NCBI RefSeq assembly: GCF_017313085.1
Contig: NZ_JAFLNF010000001.1
Coordinates: forward strand, 744,001-808,000
Source of the DNA: Roseibium limicola
GTDB lineage: Bacteria; Pseudomonadota; Alphaproteobacteria; Rhizobiales; Stappiaceae
DNA: 64,000 nucleotides
Reading direction: 5' to 3'
Both the position numbers and the translations under genes were made by a program. This document shows positions 8,953 through 17,560 of this stretch, one piece after another; within the stretch, counting starts at the first letter, position 1, and each line of letters opens with the position of its first letter. Under the pieces are notes generated by a model. It did no database searches. It worked only from the letters and a program-made list of their open reading frames with translations, and was not told the DNA's origin.

Positions 8953-8987
8953 AAAAGCCCGCCGGATATTTCACCGAGCGGGCTTTT
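8953..8987. terminator. Bidirectional terminator between yegP-like gene and formate dehydrogenase
   Basis: AAAAGCCCGC and GCGGGCTTTT flank a 15-nt centre, giving a stem with an A run on one side and a T run on the other. It lies between the convergent YegP-like gene and the formate dehydrogenase gene and can serve both. Its left half is shared with the terminator at 41163. Confidence 0.85.
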
Positions 8988-9052
8988 CTTTGATTGTCAG
9001 TACTGCGGCCTATTCAATCCAATCCTTACACTGCATGACTTTTGGCTCTCAC

Positions 9053-11878
9053 TCAGTGCTCTGACGTTGCGGCAGCTCCTGCGGACCGGATCCGGGCGGC
9101 GGAGAACTTGAACTCGGGGATCTTGCCAAAAGGATCCAGCTGAGGATTGGTCAGGAAGTTCGCCGGTGCTTCGACGAAGCAGAAGGGAATAAACAGCATC
9201 CCTTGCGTCACATCGCGATCAGCACGCAGAGTCAGCGTAACTTCGCCACGCCGGGTTTCAACAACCACCTGCTGACCGCGTGTCAGCCCTCGACGCCCGA
9301 TATCCTTCGGATGCATCGAGACGACAGCCTCGCTTTCCTGCGCATTCAAATGCGTGGCCCGCCGGGTCATGGCGCCCGTGTGCCAATGCTCCAGCATCCG
9401 CCCCGTGGTCAACACCATGGGGAAGGCATCGTCCGGCAATTCGTCCGGCGGCACCAGGTCGGTCGGCACCAGCTTTGCGCGACCACTCTCGGTGGGAAAC
9501 CCGGAGTAGAAGATGATTTCCTCACCCGGTCCATCCTCAGTCTTGGCCGGATAGCAAACCATGCCTTCGCGCTCCAGCCGGTTCCAGGAGATATTGTCAA
9601 GCGACGACATATGCGCTGCCATCTCCGTATAGACTTCGCCAACACCCGAGTAGTTCCAGTCGAGCCCGGAACGCCGTGCCATGTCGACCATAATCTCCCA
9701 ATCCTGCCGCGCCTCTCCCGGAGGCTGCCTGACTGGAAGGGCCAGCTGAACCTGACGGTTGGAGTTGGTATAGGTCCCTGGTTTTTCGGGTTGAGCAGAG
9801 GCCGGCAGAATGACGTCGGCAAACCATGCAGTTTCAGTCAGGAAAATATCCTGCACGACGAGATGCTCAAGCGTTGCCAGCGCCTTGCGGGCGTGGTTCT
9901 GGTCCGGATCCGACATGGCAGGGTTTTCCCCTTGCACATACATCGCCTTGATGTTGCCAGCCTCGACCTCCCCCATAATCTCGACCACGGTCAATCCCTT
10001 GGCCGGATCGAGACTGCGGCCCCAGGCATCTTCGTATTTGCCGCGAATGTCAGGATCCTCGACGGACTTGTAGTTCGGATAGACCATCGGAATGAGACCT
10101 GCGTCCGAGGCGCCCTGAACATTGTTCTGGCCACGCAACGGGTGCAGCCCGGTGCCTGGTCGCCCGATCTGGCCGGTGATCAGGCTCAGTGCGATCAGGC
10201 AACGGGCATTGTCTGTGCCATGGACATGCTGGCTGATGCCCATGCCCCAGAAGATGATCGACTTGCTGGATCGGGCGAAGGTCCGGGCCAACTCGCGCAG
10301 ATACTCGGCCTCCACACCGCACATCTCCGCCATGGCTTCCGGACTGAAGTCCTTGACCTTTTCCTTCAGCGCTTCAAAGCCCTCGGTATTCGCCTGAATG
10401 TACTGAATATCGTAAAGCTTCTCGAAAATGATCGTATGGATCATGGCGTTTAGCATCGGCACGTCGGTGCCGGGCTTGAAGACCACGGGATGCGTGGCGT
10501 GTCGCATCAATCCCTGACGACGCGGATCGAACACCATCAGGTTGGCACCGCGTTTGGCTGCCTGCTTCAGATAAGTCGCCGCAACCGGATGGTTCTGTTC
10601 GGGTCGGGCCCCGATCACCATGATGCAGTCGCTGTCATCGGCCGCCGTGAAAGGCGCTGACACCGCGCCGGACCCGACACCTTCCATCAGGGCAGCCACC
10701 GAAGACGCATGGCAAAGGCGTGTGCAGTGATCGACATTGTTTGTGCCGAACCCCTGCCGAATGTATTTCTGGAACAGATAGGCTTCCTCGTTGGTGCCCT
10801 TGGCGCTGCCGAAACCGGCAATCGCATGGCCACCATCCCGGTCGCGCACCGTGTTGAAACCGCCGGCCGCCAATGCCATCGCCTCCTCCCAGGAGGCTTC
10901 CCGGAAGACATCAGAAATATCGCTGAACGTCATGCGGGCGTGCGCGTCCTTGGGCACGTCCGAACGTCGGATCAGCGGGCGGGTCAGGCGCTCCGGGCTC
11001 ATGACATAGTCCATGCCAAAGCGGCCCTTGACGCAAAGCTTGCCCCGGTTCGCCGGTCCCTGTCGGCCATCAACCTTGATGATGTCGTTGCCTTTAACAC
11101 TGACCTCGGTCTGACAACCCACGCCACAGAACGGGCAAACAGACGGCTTGACCGCGTCCGCATACGTCTCTCGCCGGGTGGCGGTGTCGTCCAGCAAGGT
11201 TTTTTCCATCAGCGCACCCGTCGGGCAGGCCTGAACACACTCACCGCAGGCGACACAGGTGGAGAGGCCCATCGGATCACCGATGTCGAACACCGGGATG
11301 GCGGCGGTGCCGCGATCGGCCATACCAATGACATCGTTGACCTGGACTTCCCGGCAGGCGCGCTCGCACAATCCGCAGGAAATACAGGCATCCAGATTGA
11401 CCGCAATCGACGGATGCGAGGCGTCATGGAAGATACTGTCGACCGGTATATCCTTGCCAGCACCCGGCCGTCCGCTCGGAAAGCGGGGGGGGTTATCCAA
11501 TCCGACCTGTTCGACCTGCTTCCAGAAATGGCTCTCAGGATCCGGACTGACCTCTCGATTTGGCATGTCGGACGCCAGCAGCTCAAACACCATTTCGCGG
11601 TTCTTGTTCACCCGCTCATTGGCTGTAGTGACAACCATCCCTGGGGTCGGTTTGCGATTACAGGAAGCCGCAAGGACCCGTTCACCCTCGATCTCGACCA
11701 TGCAGGCCCGGCAGTTGCCATCCGAGCGGTAGCCCGGCGCGTCCTTCCAGCACAGATGTGGGATCGTCGTGCCGTGACGTTTAGCGATCTGCCAGATGGT
11801 TTCGTCTTCACCGGCGGTAACGGTCTCACCGTCAAGCGTGAAAACGACTGTCTGGGTTTCGATGTCTGCCAGGCTCAT
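9053..11878 (-). CDS. fdhA: NAD-dependent formate dehydrogenase alpha subunit (molybdo/tungstopterin)
   Basis: The 941-residue catalytic subunit oxidises formate to CO2 in the cytoplasm. In order it has: an N-terminal [2Fe-2S] ferredoxin domain (Cys43, 56, 59, 73); two [4Fe-4S] motifs CISCGLCERAC (about 165) and CVACGECVQAC (about 208); the molybdopterin [4Fe-4S] motif CPFCGVGC (about 248); the bis-MGD domain; and a C-terminal molydopterin-dinucleotide-binding domain. The active-site metal ligand is Cys389 followed by His390 (DHCTRLCHASS), so it is a Cys, not a Sec, enzyme. The start at 11878 overlaps the beta-subunit stop by ATGA; the open frame further upstream is not needed. Size and partner match FDH1/Fds-type enzymes. 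Whether the metal is Mo or W cannot be seen. Confidence 0.96.
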   Translation of the reverse strand: MSLADIETQTVVFTLDGETVTAGEDETIWQIAKRHGTTIPHLCWKDAPGYRSDGNCRACMVEIEGERVLAASCNRKPTPGMVVTTANERVNKNREMVFELLASDMPNREVSPDPESHFWKQVEQVGLDNPPRFPSGRPGAGKDIPVDSIFHDASHPSIAVNLDACISCGLCERACREVQVNDVIGMADRGTAAIPVFDIGDPMGLSTCVACGECVQACPTGALMEKTLLDDTATRRETYADAVKPSVCPFCGVGCQTEVSVKGNDIIKVDGRQGPANRGKLCVKGRFGMDYVMSPERLTRPLIRRSDVPKDAHARMTFSDISDVFREASWEEAMALAAGGFNTVRDRDGGHAIAGFGSAKGTNEEAYLFQKYIRQGFGTNNVDHCTRLCHASSVAALMEGVGSGAVSAPFTAADDSDCIMVIGARPEQNHPVAATYLKQAAKRGANLMVFDPRRQGLMRHATHPVVFKPGTDVPMLNAMIHTIIFEKLYDIQYIQANTEGFEALKEKVKDFSPEAMAEMCGVEAEYLRELARTFARSSKSIIFWGMGISQHVHGTDNARCLIALSLITGQIGRPGTGLHPLRGQNNVQGASDAGLIPMVYPNYKSVEDPDIRGKYEDAWGRSLDPAKGLTVVEIMGEVEAGNIKAMYVQGENPAMSDPDQNHARKALATLEHLVVQDIFLTETAWFADVILPASAQPEKPGTYTNSNRQVQLALPVRQPPGEARQDWEIMVDMARRSGLDWNYSGVGEVYTEMAAHMSSLDNISWNRLEREGMVCYPAKTEDGPGEEIIFYSGFPTESGRAKLVPTDLVPPDELPDDAFPMVLTTGRMLEHWHTGAMTRRATHLNAQESEAVVSMHPKDIGRRGLTRGQQVVVETRRGEVTLTLRADRDVTQGMLFIPFCFVEAPANFLTNPQLDPFGKIPEFKFSAARIRSAGAAATSEH

Positions 11879-13554
11879 GACGTGAACTCCTCGGGGAAGT
11901 GTTTCATCAGATGTTTGACGCAATTGCCCGCCGCCTGACCCAGGCCGCAGATCGAGCTGTCACCCATGACCATCAGAAGGTCATTGAACAGGCGCTCGTC
12001 CTGCTCATGGGCTTCCAGCATCCGCACCATCTTGTCCGTCCCTGATCGGCAGGGCGTACACTGGCCGCAGCTTTCGTGTTTGAAAAAGCGCATGGTGTTG
12101 AGAACCGCATCCCGGACGCTATCTTCCTGGGACAGGATGACGACGGCATGAGAGCCGAGAAATCCGCCCTCTTTCTCCCATGTTCCAAAGTCCATGGCCC
12201 TGTCTGCCATATGAGCCGGGAAAATACCGCCGGATGCACCACCCGGCAGGAAAGCCTTGAACTCATGCCCGGGGGTCATTCCCCCGCAGTGGTCCTCGAT
12301 CAACCGGATCAGAGGAATGCCCGCAGGGGCGATCTTGACGCCCGGGCGCGCGACGCGTCCAGACACGGAGAAAGAGCGCAGGCCACTGTGAGCCTCGTTC
12401 CAGCCTTTGGCTTTGAACCAGTCTGGGCCATTGCGCAGAATATCGGGAATCCACGACACGGTTTCGATATTGTGATTCAGCGTCGGCAGGCCGAACAGAC
12501 CCTTTTGCGCAATGAAGGGCGGCTTGTGGCGGGGCAACCCGCGCTTGCCCTCGATCGACTCGATCATCGCGCTTTCTTCGCCACAGATATAGGCGCCGGC
12601 ACCCCGGCGCACTTCCATGGGCACAAGGGCAAGGCCAGAGGCCTCAAGCGCAGCCAGCTCACGGGACAGGATTTCATGCACCGCAGGATATTCGTCCCGC
12701 ATGTAGATATAGATCCGCTCGCAGCCGACAACGCGAGCCGCAATCTGGGCGCCTTCAAGCATGCGGTGCGGCTTGCTTTCCAGCCACCACCGGTCCTTGA
12801 AGGTACCCGGCTCACCTTCGTCGCCATTGATCGTCATCAGACGTGGACCAGGATAGCCGCGCACGAAGCCCCACTTGCGGCCAGCGGGAAATCCCGCGCC
12901 ACCGAGGCCGCGCAGATTGGCATCCGACATGGTGGCTGTTGCAGCGTCGGGCGAGATAGTCCCGTCCAGCACCTGCTGCAGCACTTCGTATCCACCGTTG
13001 CTGCGGTAATCGGCGTATGTTTCATAATCGGGGACAAGGGGTGCCACTGGCTGAGTGGCCGCGTGCGACAGGATTTCGACCGTGGCCTTGTGAACCGAAC
13101 GCTTGCCGACCTGAGCCGCGGGCGCAAAATCGCAACGTCCGAGACAGGGCACCGGCTGGATCCGGATATCCTCGCCCATGGTTTGCTGCAGACTTTCGAT
13201 GAGGCTTTTCGCGCCAGCCATTTCGCACGACAGTCCGTCACAGACCCGTATGGTCAGCGGTGCGGGCGGCGTCTGGTTTTCCTTCACCACATCAAAGTGA
13301 TGGTAGAAGCTCGCGACTTCATAGACCTCGACCTGGGACAGGCGGAAAAACTCTGCAAGAGCTGCCATCGACGTCGCCGACACGTGGCCGTAAGTGTCCT
13401 GAACGATATGCAAGGCCTCAATCAGCAAGTCCTTGCGCGGCAGAAGGTCGCCGAGCAACTCGGTAATCCGTTCGACCTCGTCGTCGCTGATCTGGCGGCC
13501 TTTGGGTAGCGACGGGTCACGCCGCTTGAATTTTTCTGGAGTAATCTGATCCAT
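11875..13554 (-). CDS. fdhB: Formate dehydrogenase beta subunit, fused NuoE-like and NuoF-like diaphorase
   Basis: The 559-residue protein transfers electrons from the formate dehydrogenase catalytic subunit to NAD+. Residues about 20-165 are a NuoE/FdsG-like [2Fe-2S] domain (Cys105, 110, 137, 141). Residues about 190-559 are a NuoF/FdsB-like FMN/NADH-binding domain with GLGGAGFPAGRKW, the NADH loop region, and the [4Fe-4S] motif ESCGQCTPCRSG plus a later SICGLGQAA. The fusion is the arrangement of the heterodimeric FDH1 of Methylorubrum extorquens, unlike the separate fdsG and fdsB of Rhodobacter. No fdsC/fdhD or fdsD gene follows, so maturation factors must be elsewhere. It sits 94 bp after the transporter gene and overlaps fdhA by 4 bp. 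Confidence 0.95.
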   Translation of the reverse strand: MDQITPEKFKRRDPSLPKGRQISDDEVERITELLGDLLPRKDLLIEALHIVQDTYGHVSATSMAALAEFFRLSQVEVYEVASFYHHFDVVKENQTPPAPLTIRVCDGLSCEMAGAKSLIESLQQTMGEDIRIQPVPCLGRCDFAPAAQVGKRSVHKATVEILSHAATQPVAPLVPDYETYADYRSNGGYEVLQQVLDGTISPDAATATMSDANLRGLGGAGFPAGRKWGFVRGYPGPRLMTINGDEGEPGTFKDRWWLESKPHRMLEGAQIAARVVGCERIYIYMRDEYPAVHEILSRELAALEASGLALVPMEVRRGAGAYICGEESAMIESIEGKRGLPRHKPPFIAQKGLFGLPTLNHNIETVSWIPDILRNGPDWFKAKGWNEAHSGLRSFSVSGRVARPGVKIAPAGIPLIRLIEDHCGGMTPGHEFKAFLPGGASGGIFPAHMADRAMDFGTWEKEGGFLGSHAVVILSQEDSVRDAVLNTMRFFKHESCGQCTPCRSGTDKMVRMLEAHEQDERLFNDLLMVMGDSSICGLGQAAGNCVKHLMKHFPEEFTS

Positions 13555-13648
13555 CGGAGCGGGTCTCGCGAACTCTCACTGGCACTGAAAGAACCCTCAG
13601 GTCCCTGGGATATACGCGGTCGGGACGTGCCCCGACCGCGCTGGCTTC

Positions 13649-15352
13649 TTACTCGGCTGCAACCGCATCCGGGTGGGTTTTTTCTACATGGTGTCTTTCG
13701 CCAACCGGGCGGACCATCAGGTTCGCGAAGAAGGCTATGACCAGCAGTGCCGCCATGCAATACATCGTCGTATTGTAGAGCGAAGACGTCGGGTCGACCG
13801 TACCTGCGGGTACGATATCCATCAAGCCTGCAATCGTCACCGTTTTAGCTGCGACCAGCTCATTCAGCTGGGTCAGCGGAGCGCCGAATTTCTCTGCAAA
13901 TGCGGCCGGGTCAACCTTGGAAGCAAGGTCCGCGATGGCATTGTCCTTGGACAGATTGCGCAGATAGGTGATGGCAAACGGTCCGAGAACCCCAGCTGTG
14001 GACCAGGCGGTCAGCAACCGTCCATGGATACCACCGACATGCATCGTGCCGAAGATATCGGCCAGATAGGCCGGGATCGTGGCGAAGCCGCCGCCATACA
14101 TCGTGAAGATGACCATGGTTGCGACATAGAAGCCGAACAAGGCCCCTGTCCCGCCCATGCCGGCCCAGTAAGGGATCGACACATACAACAGCGTGCCCAG
14201 CACAAAGAAGCAGTGATAGGTGTTCTTGCGCCCGATAAAGTCCGACGTGGAGGCCCAGATAAAACGGCCAACCATGTTGAAGACGGAAATCATCAAAACA
14301 TAAGTCCCGGCAAAGGCTGCGGTGACGAGCGCCAGATCTCCGAAAATCTCGTTGATCATCGTCTTGGCAACGCCGATCACGCCGATGCCGGCCGTCACGT
14401 TGAAACACAGCACAATCCACAACAGCCAGAACTGCGGTGTCCGCAAAGCCTGATCGATGTGAACGTTGTTGCGTGTCACCAGCCCGGATGTGGAAGGTTT
14501 CGGCACCCATCCCGCCGGCTTCCAGCCTTCGCGCGGAACCCGATACTGGAAGGCAGCGATCATCATGACGATGAAATAGCCGATGCCCAGCGCCATGAAC
14601 GTCGATGCTGCACCTGTGTTGCCGGATCCGACCACGTAAACGCCAGCCTCTCCGCCGAAGGTTGCTGCCTGCTCAACGGTTGCCACGACAACTTCGATCT
14701 TGCCCGACGCGGTTTCCGCAAAGCGTTTTCCGCCTTCCGTAACCAGCGCCACTGCGCCTTCCGCTCCGAGGAAAGTCGGTGCTTTTTGAAAAAGCTCCAA
14801 CAACCACTGGATCAGGGGCGCTCCGATCATGGCTCCGCCACCAAAGCCCATGATCGCCATCCCCGTGGCCATGCCTCGTCGATCAGGGAACCATCGGATC
14901 AGCGTTGAGACCGGGGAGACATAGCCCAGACCTAGACCTGCCCCGCCGAGAACACCGTAGCCCAAATAGACAAGCCAGAGCTGATGGGAAGAGATCCCGA
15001 GCGAGCCGATCAAGAAGCCACCGCCCCAAAGGGTGGCAGCGACCACACCAACATAGCGCGGTCCGACCTTTTCCAGCCATTTTCCGCCGAAGGCCGCCGC
15101 AAGCCCCAACGAAACGATAGCCACGGAGAAAATCCAAACCACGGAGGACAAGGACCAATCTTCCGCCGCAGATGCGACAACACCGAGCTCGCGGGTCAGA
15201 GGTGGATTGAAGACAGACCAGGCATAAACAGACCCAATGCAAAGATGGATCGCGATAGAAGCCGGTGGCACACGCCAGCGGTTGTACCCTTCTGGAGCAA
15301 TGATGTTTTCCTTTTTCAGGAAATCCAGAGCGCCCCCCGATGAATTAGACAT
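13649..15352 (-). CDS. OFA-family MFS transporter (oxalate/formate antiporter-like), long form
   Basis: The 567-residue inner-membrane transporter belongs to the oxalate:formate antiporter family. N-terminal signature WRVPPASIAIHLCIGSVYAWSVFNPPL and GYVSPVSTLIRWFPDRRGMATGMAIMGFGGGAMIGAP are typical. It is longer than the roughly 420-residue OxlT because of a polar insert at about residues 190-250, in the loop after the sixth helix, and a second before the last helices near residues 465-520. A strong ribosome site (GGGAGGAG, 15357-15364) precedes the ATG at 15352. It is the first gene of an operon with fdhB and fdhA, so a formate or oxalate/formate transport role is likely (inference). No oxalyl-CoA decarboxylase is present nearby. 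Confidence 0.9.
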   Translation of the reverse strand: MSNSSGGALDFLKKENIIAPEGYNRWRVPPASIAIHLCIGSVYAWSVFNPPLTRELGVVASAAEDWSLSSVVWIFSVAIVSLGLAAAFGGKWLEKVGPRYVGVVAATLWGGGFLIGSLGISSHQLWLVYLGYGVLGGAGLGLGYVSPVSTLIRWFPDRRGMATGMAIMGFGGGAMIGAPLIQWLLELFQKAPTFLGAEGAVALVTEGGKRFAETASGKIEVVVATVEQAATFGGEAGVYVVGSGNTGAASTFMALGIGYFIVMMIAAFQYRVPREGWKPAGWVPKPSTSGLVTRNNVHIDQALRTPQFWLLWIVLCFNVTAGIGVIGVAKTMINEIFGDLALVTAAFAGTYVLMISVFNMVGRFIWASTSDFIGRKNTYHCFFVLGTLLYVSIPYWAGMGGTGALFGFYVATMVIFTMYGGGFATIPAYLADIFGTMHVGGIHGRLLTAWSTAGVLGPFAITYLRNLSKDNAIADLASKVDPAAFAEKFGAPLTQLNELVAAKTVTIAGLMDIVPAGTVDPTSSLYNTTMYCMAALLVIAFFANLMVRPVGERHHVEKTHPDAVAAE

Positions 15353-15598
15353 TTAACTCCTCCCATGTGCCGCAGGGAATTCAGCTTGGTCCGAGCCAGT
15401 CAGGCGGCCCTGGGCTATATGCGGCATTTCAACGAGGAGATCACGCCTTGCCGGACATTCTGTGTCAACCTTTATTTACTTTATAAATCAATGACTTAAT
15501 CTAGCTTTCTTGCATCGCAAAAAGGTCAGATAGTCCCAGGAAACCTCAATTCCTCCGAGTGCGAGGGACAAAATGTCCAAACTGGAGGCTGCTTCCCT
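15353..15598 (-). promoter_or_regulatory. Upstream region of the transporter/formate dehydrogenase operon
   Basis: This is the 246-bp gap between the histidine kinase stop and the transporter start. It contains an AT-rich stretch (about 15468-15500) and an 11-bp dyad TTGCATCGCAA at 15510-15520. No clear -24/-12 sigma-54 promoter was found on the minus strand. The dyad is a possible binding site for the neighbouring response regulator, but that is only inference. Confidence 0.35.
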
Positions 15599-17557
15599 TC
15601 AAGCGGCGGACAAATTGACCGCAGCAGGAAGCCACACAGAAAAATGTGAGCCTTCCCCCTTTATGCTCTCCACAGAGATCAATCCACCGGCGCGGGTAAT
15701 CAGCGCCTGACTGATCGACAGGCCCAATCCCGTGCCTTCTGCAAGTTTCGTGGTGAAAAACGGGTCGAAGACATTGCCGAGTTTGTCGGCGCTAATCCCC
15801 TCGCCCGTGTCGCGAATCGAAATCTCGACGCCCGAAAGCCCCTCTCGTGTCTTGGGCCCGGTATTGATCGTCAGCAGACCTCCATTCTTCATTGCCTGTG
15901 CCGCGTTTATCATCAGGTTCACCAGAACTTGCTGCAATTCGGTTTCAACGATCTGAATGATTGGCGCCGGCTCATGGTGCGTTAGCGTCTCGATAAAATG
16001 CTTTCGCAGATCCGCAGTGACCAGCACGAGCGCATCCTCGATGGCCTGACGCGCATCGACGAGGGCATCCGCCTCCGACATTTCTCCTGACCGGGTAAAG
16101 TCCAGCAACTTGCCAACGATGATGTTGATCCTGTGGGTCTGCGCATCAATCAGATCGAGTTCCGTTCGGTGCTCTGCCGCGATTGGCCCAAGACCAGCCT
16201 TCAGCACCTCAAGATTGCCCTGAATGACCGCCACAGGATTGTTGATTTCATGCGCAACACCGGCGGTAATTTCGCCGATCGAGGCCAGCTTTTCCGAGAT
16301 GACAAGTTGCGCGAATGTCGCCTCGAGCTTGCGGTTGGCCTCCCGCAGTTCTTCCGTTCTCTGGTCGACAAGCTCGTTCAGATTGTCGGCATATCCCCGC
16401 AACTCCTCGTCGCGTTCCTGGACCTGATCGAGCAGCCGGTCCAGATGGCGAGCCACCGTCCCGATCTCGTCGCGAGCCTTCACCGGTCCGATCCGCGCGT
16501 CCAGCCCACCCAACTCGGCCAGCTCCATCGTTTTGGTCATTTGCTCAAGCGGCGCAAAGATCCCGCGCGCCAGATGCAGAAACAGCGGAATCGTCAAACC
16601 GGCCACAACGATGAAGGCCGCGATCAGCGACAGGACCATCTCGTTGCGTTGGGTGGTAAACGGTGCATCCAGAAACCCGGTGTAGAGCATGCCGATCCTG
16701 CTTCCGCTGATGTCGCTGATTGGCTCATAGCCAGAAACGTACCAGTCGTTGACCACGAAAGCCCGGTCCAGCCAGATCTCGCCCCCTTGCATGACCTTCT
16801 GCCAGACAGCCTCCGATACGCGTGTTCCCAAGGCCCTGTTTCCGGCGAACAGCCTGACATTGGTGCTGATGCGAACATCGTCCAGAAACAGCGTGGTCGT
16901 TCCTTGCCGCACATCGGCACCATGCGCGTTGCGGTAAATCAGATCATTCATCGTATCGATGAAATCGAGGTTCTGGTTGAGCAACCGTCCCCCGACGAGA
17001 ACCGATCCGTCTTCGCTGTCACGATGGGCGGCCAGCAGAACCATCCCGCGCGTTTCCACGTCTCGGTCGATCTCCCGGGCCGCTTCGGTCGGCACCAGGG
17101 CAATCCGCGCCCTCTCCGCCAACTCGGGCGACAGAGCCTGCAAGTCGCTCTCCGAAAACAGAACCAGCGAGGCGCTCGGTTGTTCGGGTCTTGCTGCGGC
17201 TGCCACTGCCGCAAAGGAGACCGGCAGATCACCGACACCGTTGCCGGCGAACAGCAGAAAATCGACACCCATATCGTCCTGAGCATCGCGCAAGAAACGC
17301 GCAAACTCATCATTCTGCGTGTGCCGTGCGGCGGCGAAACCGACCGACCGTGCCAAAGCAGAAATATCGGAAGCCAGGCCGTCCTCCAGTCGCCCCAGAT
17401 ATTGCCCGGCAATGCGCAGATCACTTTCGACCTTGGCAATCAACAATTCGTCGAACTTGTCGATCCAGCGCATCATTGTCACGCCGAGCAGCAGCGGCAA
17501 CAGAACGACAAGCGGTGAAAGCGCCAACAGCAGAAGTTTCAGGCGAACGGAGCGCAT
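15599..17557 (-). CDS. Membrane sensor histidine kinase (HAMP, NtrB/DctB-like kinase core)
   Basis: The 652-residue kinase has a first transmembrane helix at about residues 6-28, a large periplasmic sensor region (about 35-300), a second helix at about 307-329, a HAMP domain (about 330-383) and a coiled coil (about 380-420). The dimerisation/phosphotransfer domain carries His436 in GVAHEINNPVAV. The ATPase domain has N, G1 and G2 boxes (NLMINAAQAM, DTGEGIS, GTGLGLSISQ). The HEINNP form is common in kinases partnering NtrC/DctD-type regulators. It lies 3 bp after the response regulator gene and just upstream of the formate dehydrogenase operon, so formate, oxalate or another small carboxylate is a plausible ligand (inference). 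Confidence 0.94.
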   Translation of the reverse strand: MRSVRLKLLLLALSPLVVLLPLLLGVTMMRWIDKFDELLIAKVESDLRIAGQYLGRLEDGLASDISALARSVGFAAARHTQNDEFARFLRDAQDDMGVDFLLFAGNGVGDLPVSFAAVAAAARPEQPSASLVLFSESDLQALSPELAERARIALVPTEAAREIDRDVETRGMVLLAAHRDSEDGSVLVGGRLLNQNLDFIDTMNDLIYRNAHGADVRQGTTTLFLDDVRISTNVRLFAGNRALGTRVSEAVWQKVMQGGEIWLDRAFVVNDWYVSGYEPISDISGSRIGMLYTGFLDAPFTTQRNEMVLSLIAAFIVVAGLTIPLFLHLARGIFAPLEQMTKTMELAELGGLDARIGPVKARDEIGTVARHLDRLLDQVQERDEELRGYADNLNELVDQRTEELREANRKLEATFAQLVISEKLASIGEITAGVAHEINNPVAVIQGNLEVLKAGLGPIAAEHRTELDLIDAQTHRINIIVGKLLDFTRSGEMSEADALVDARQAIEDALVLVTADLRKHFIETLTHHEPAPIIQIVETELQQVLVNLMINAAQAMKNGGLLTINTGPKTREGLSGVEISIRDTGEGISADKLGNVFDPFFTTKLAEGTGLGLSISQALITRAGGLISVESIKGEGSHFSVWLPAAVNLSAA

Positions 17558-17560
17558 CGT

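Noticed and set aside
12076..13509. 477-codon + strand frame opposite the formate dehydrogenase beta subunit
   Set aside because: The minus strand has a complete diaphorase with all Cys motifs; the + frame has no recognisable domain.
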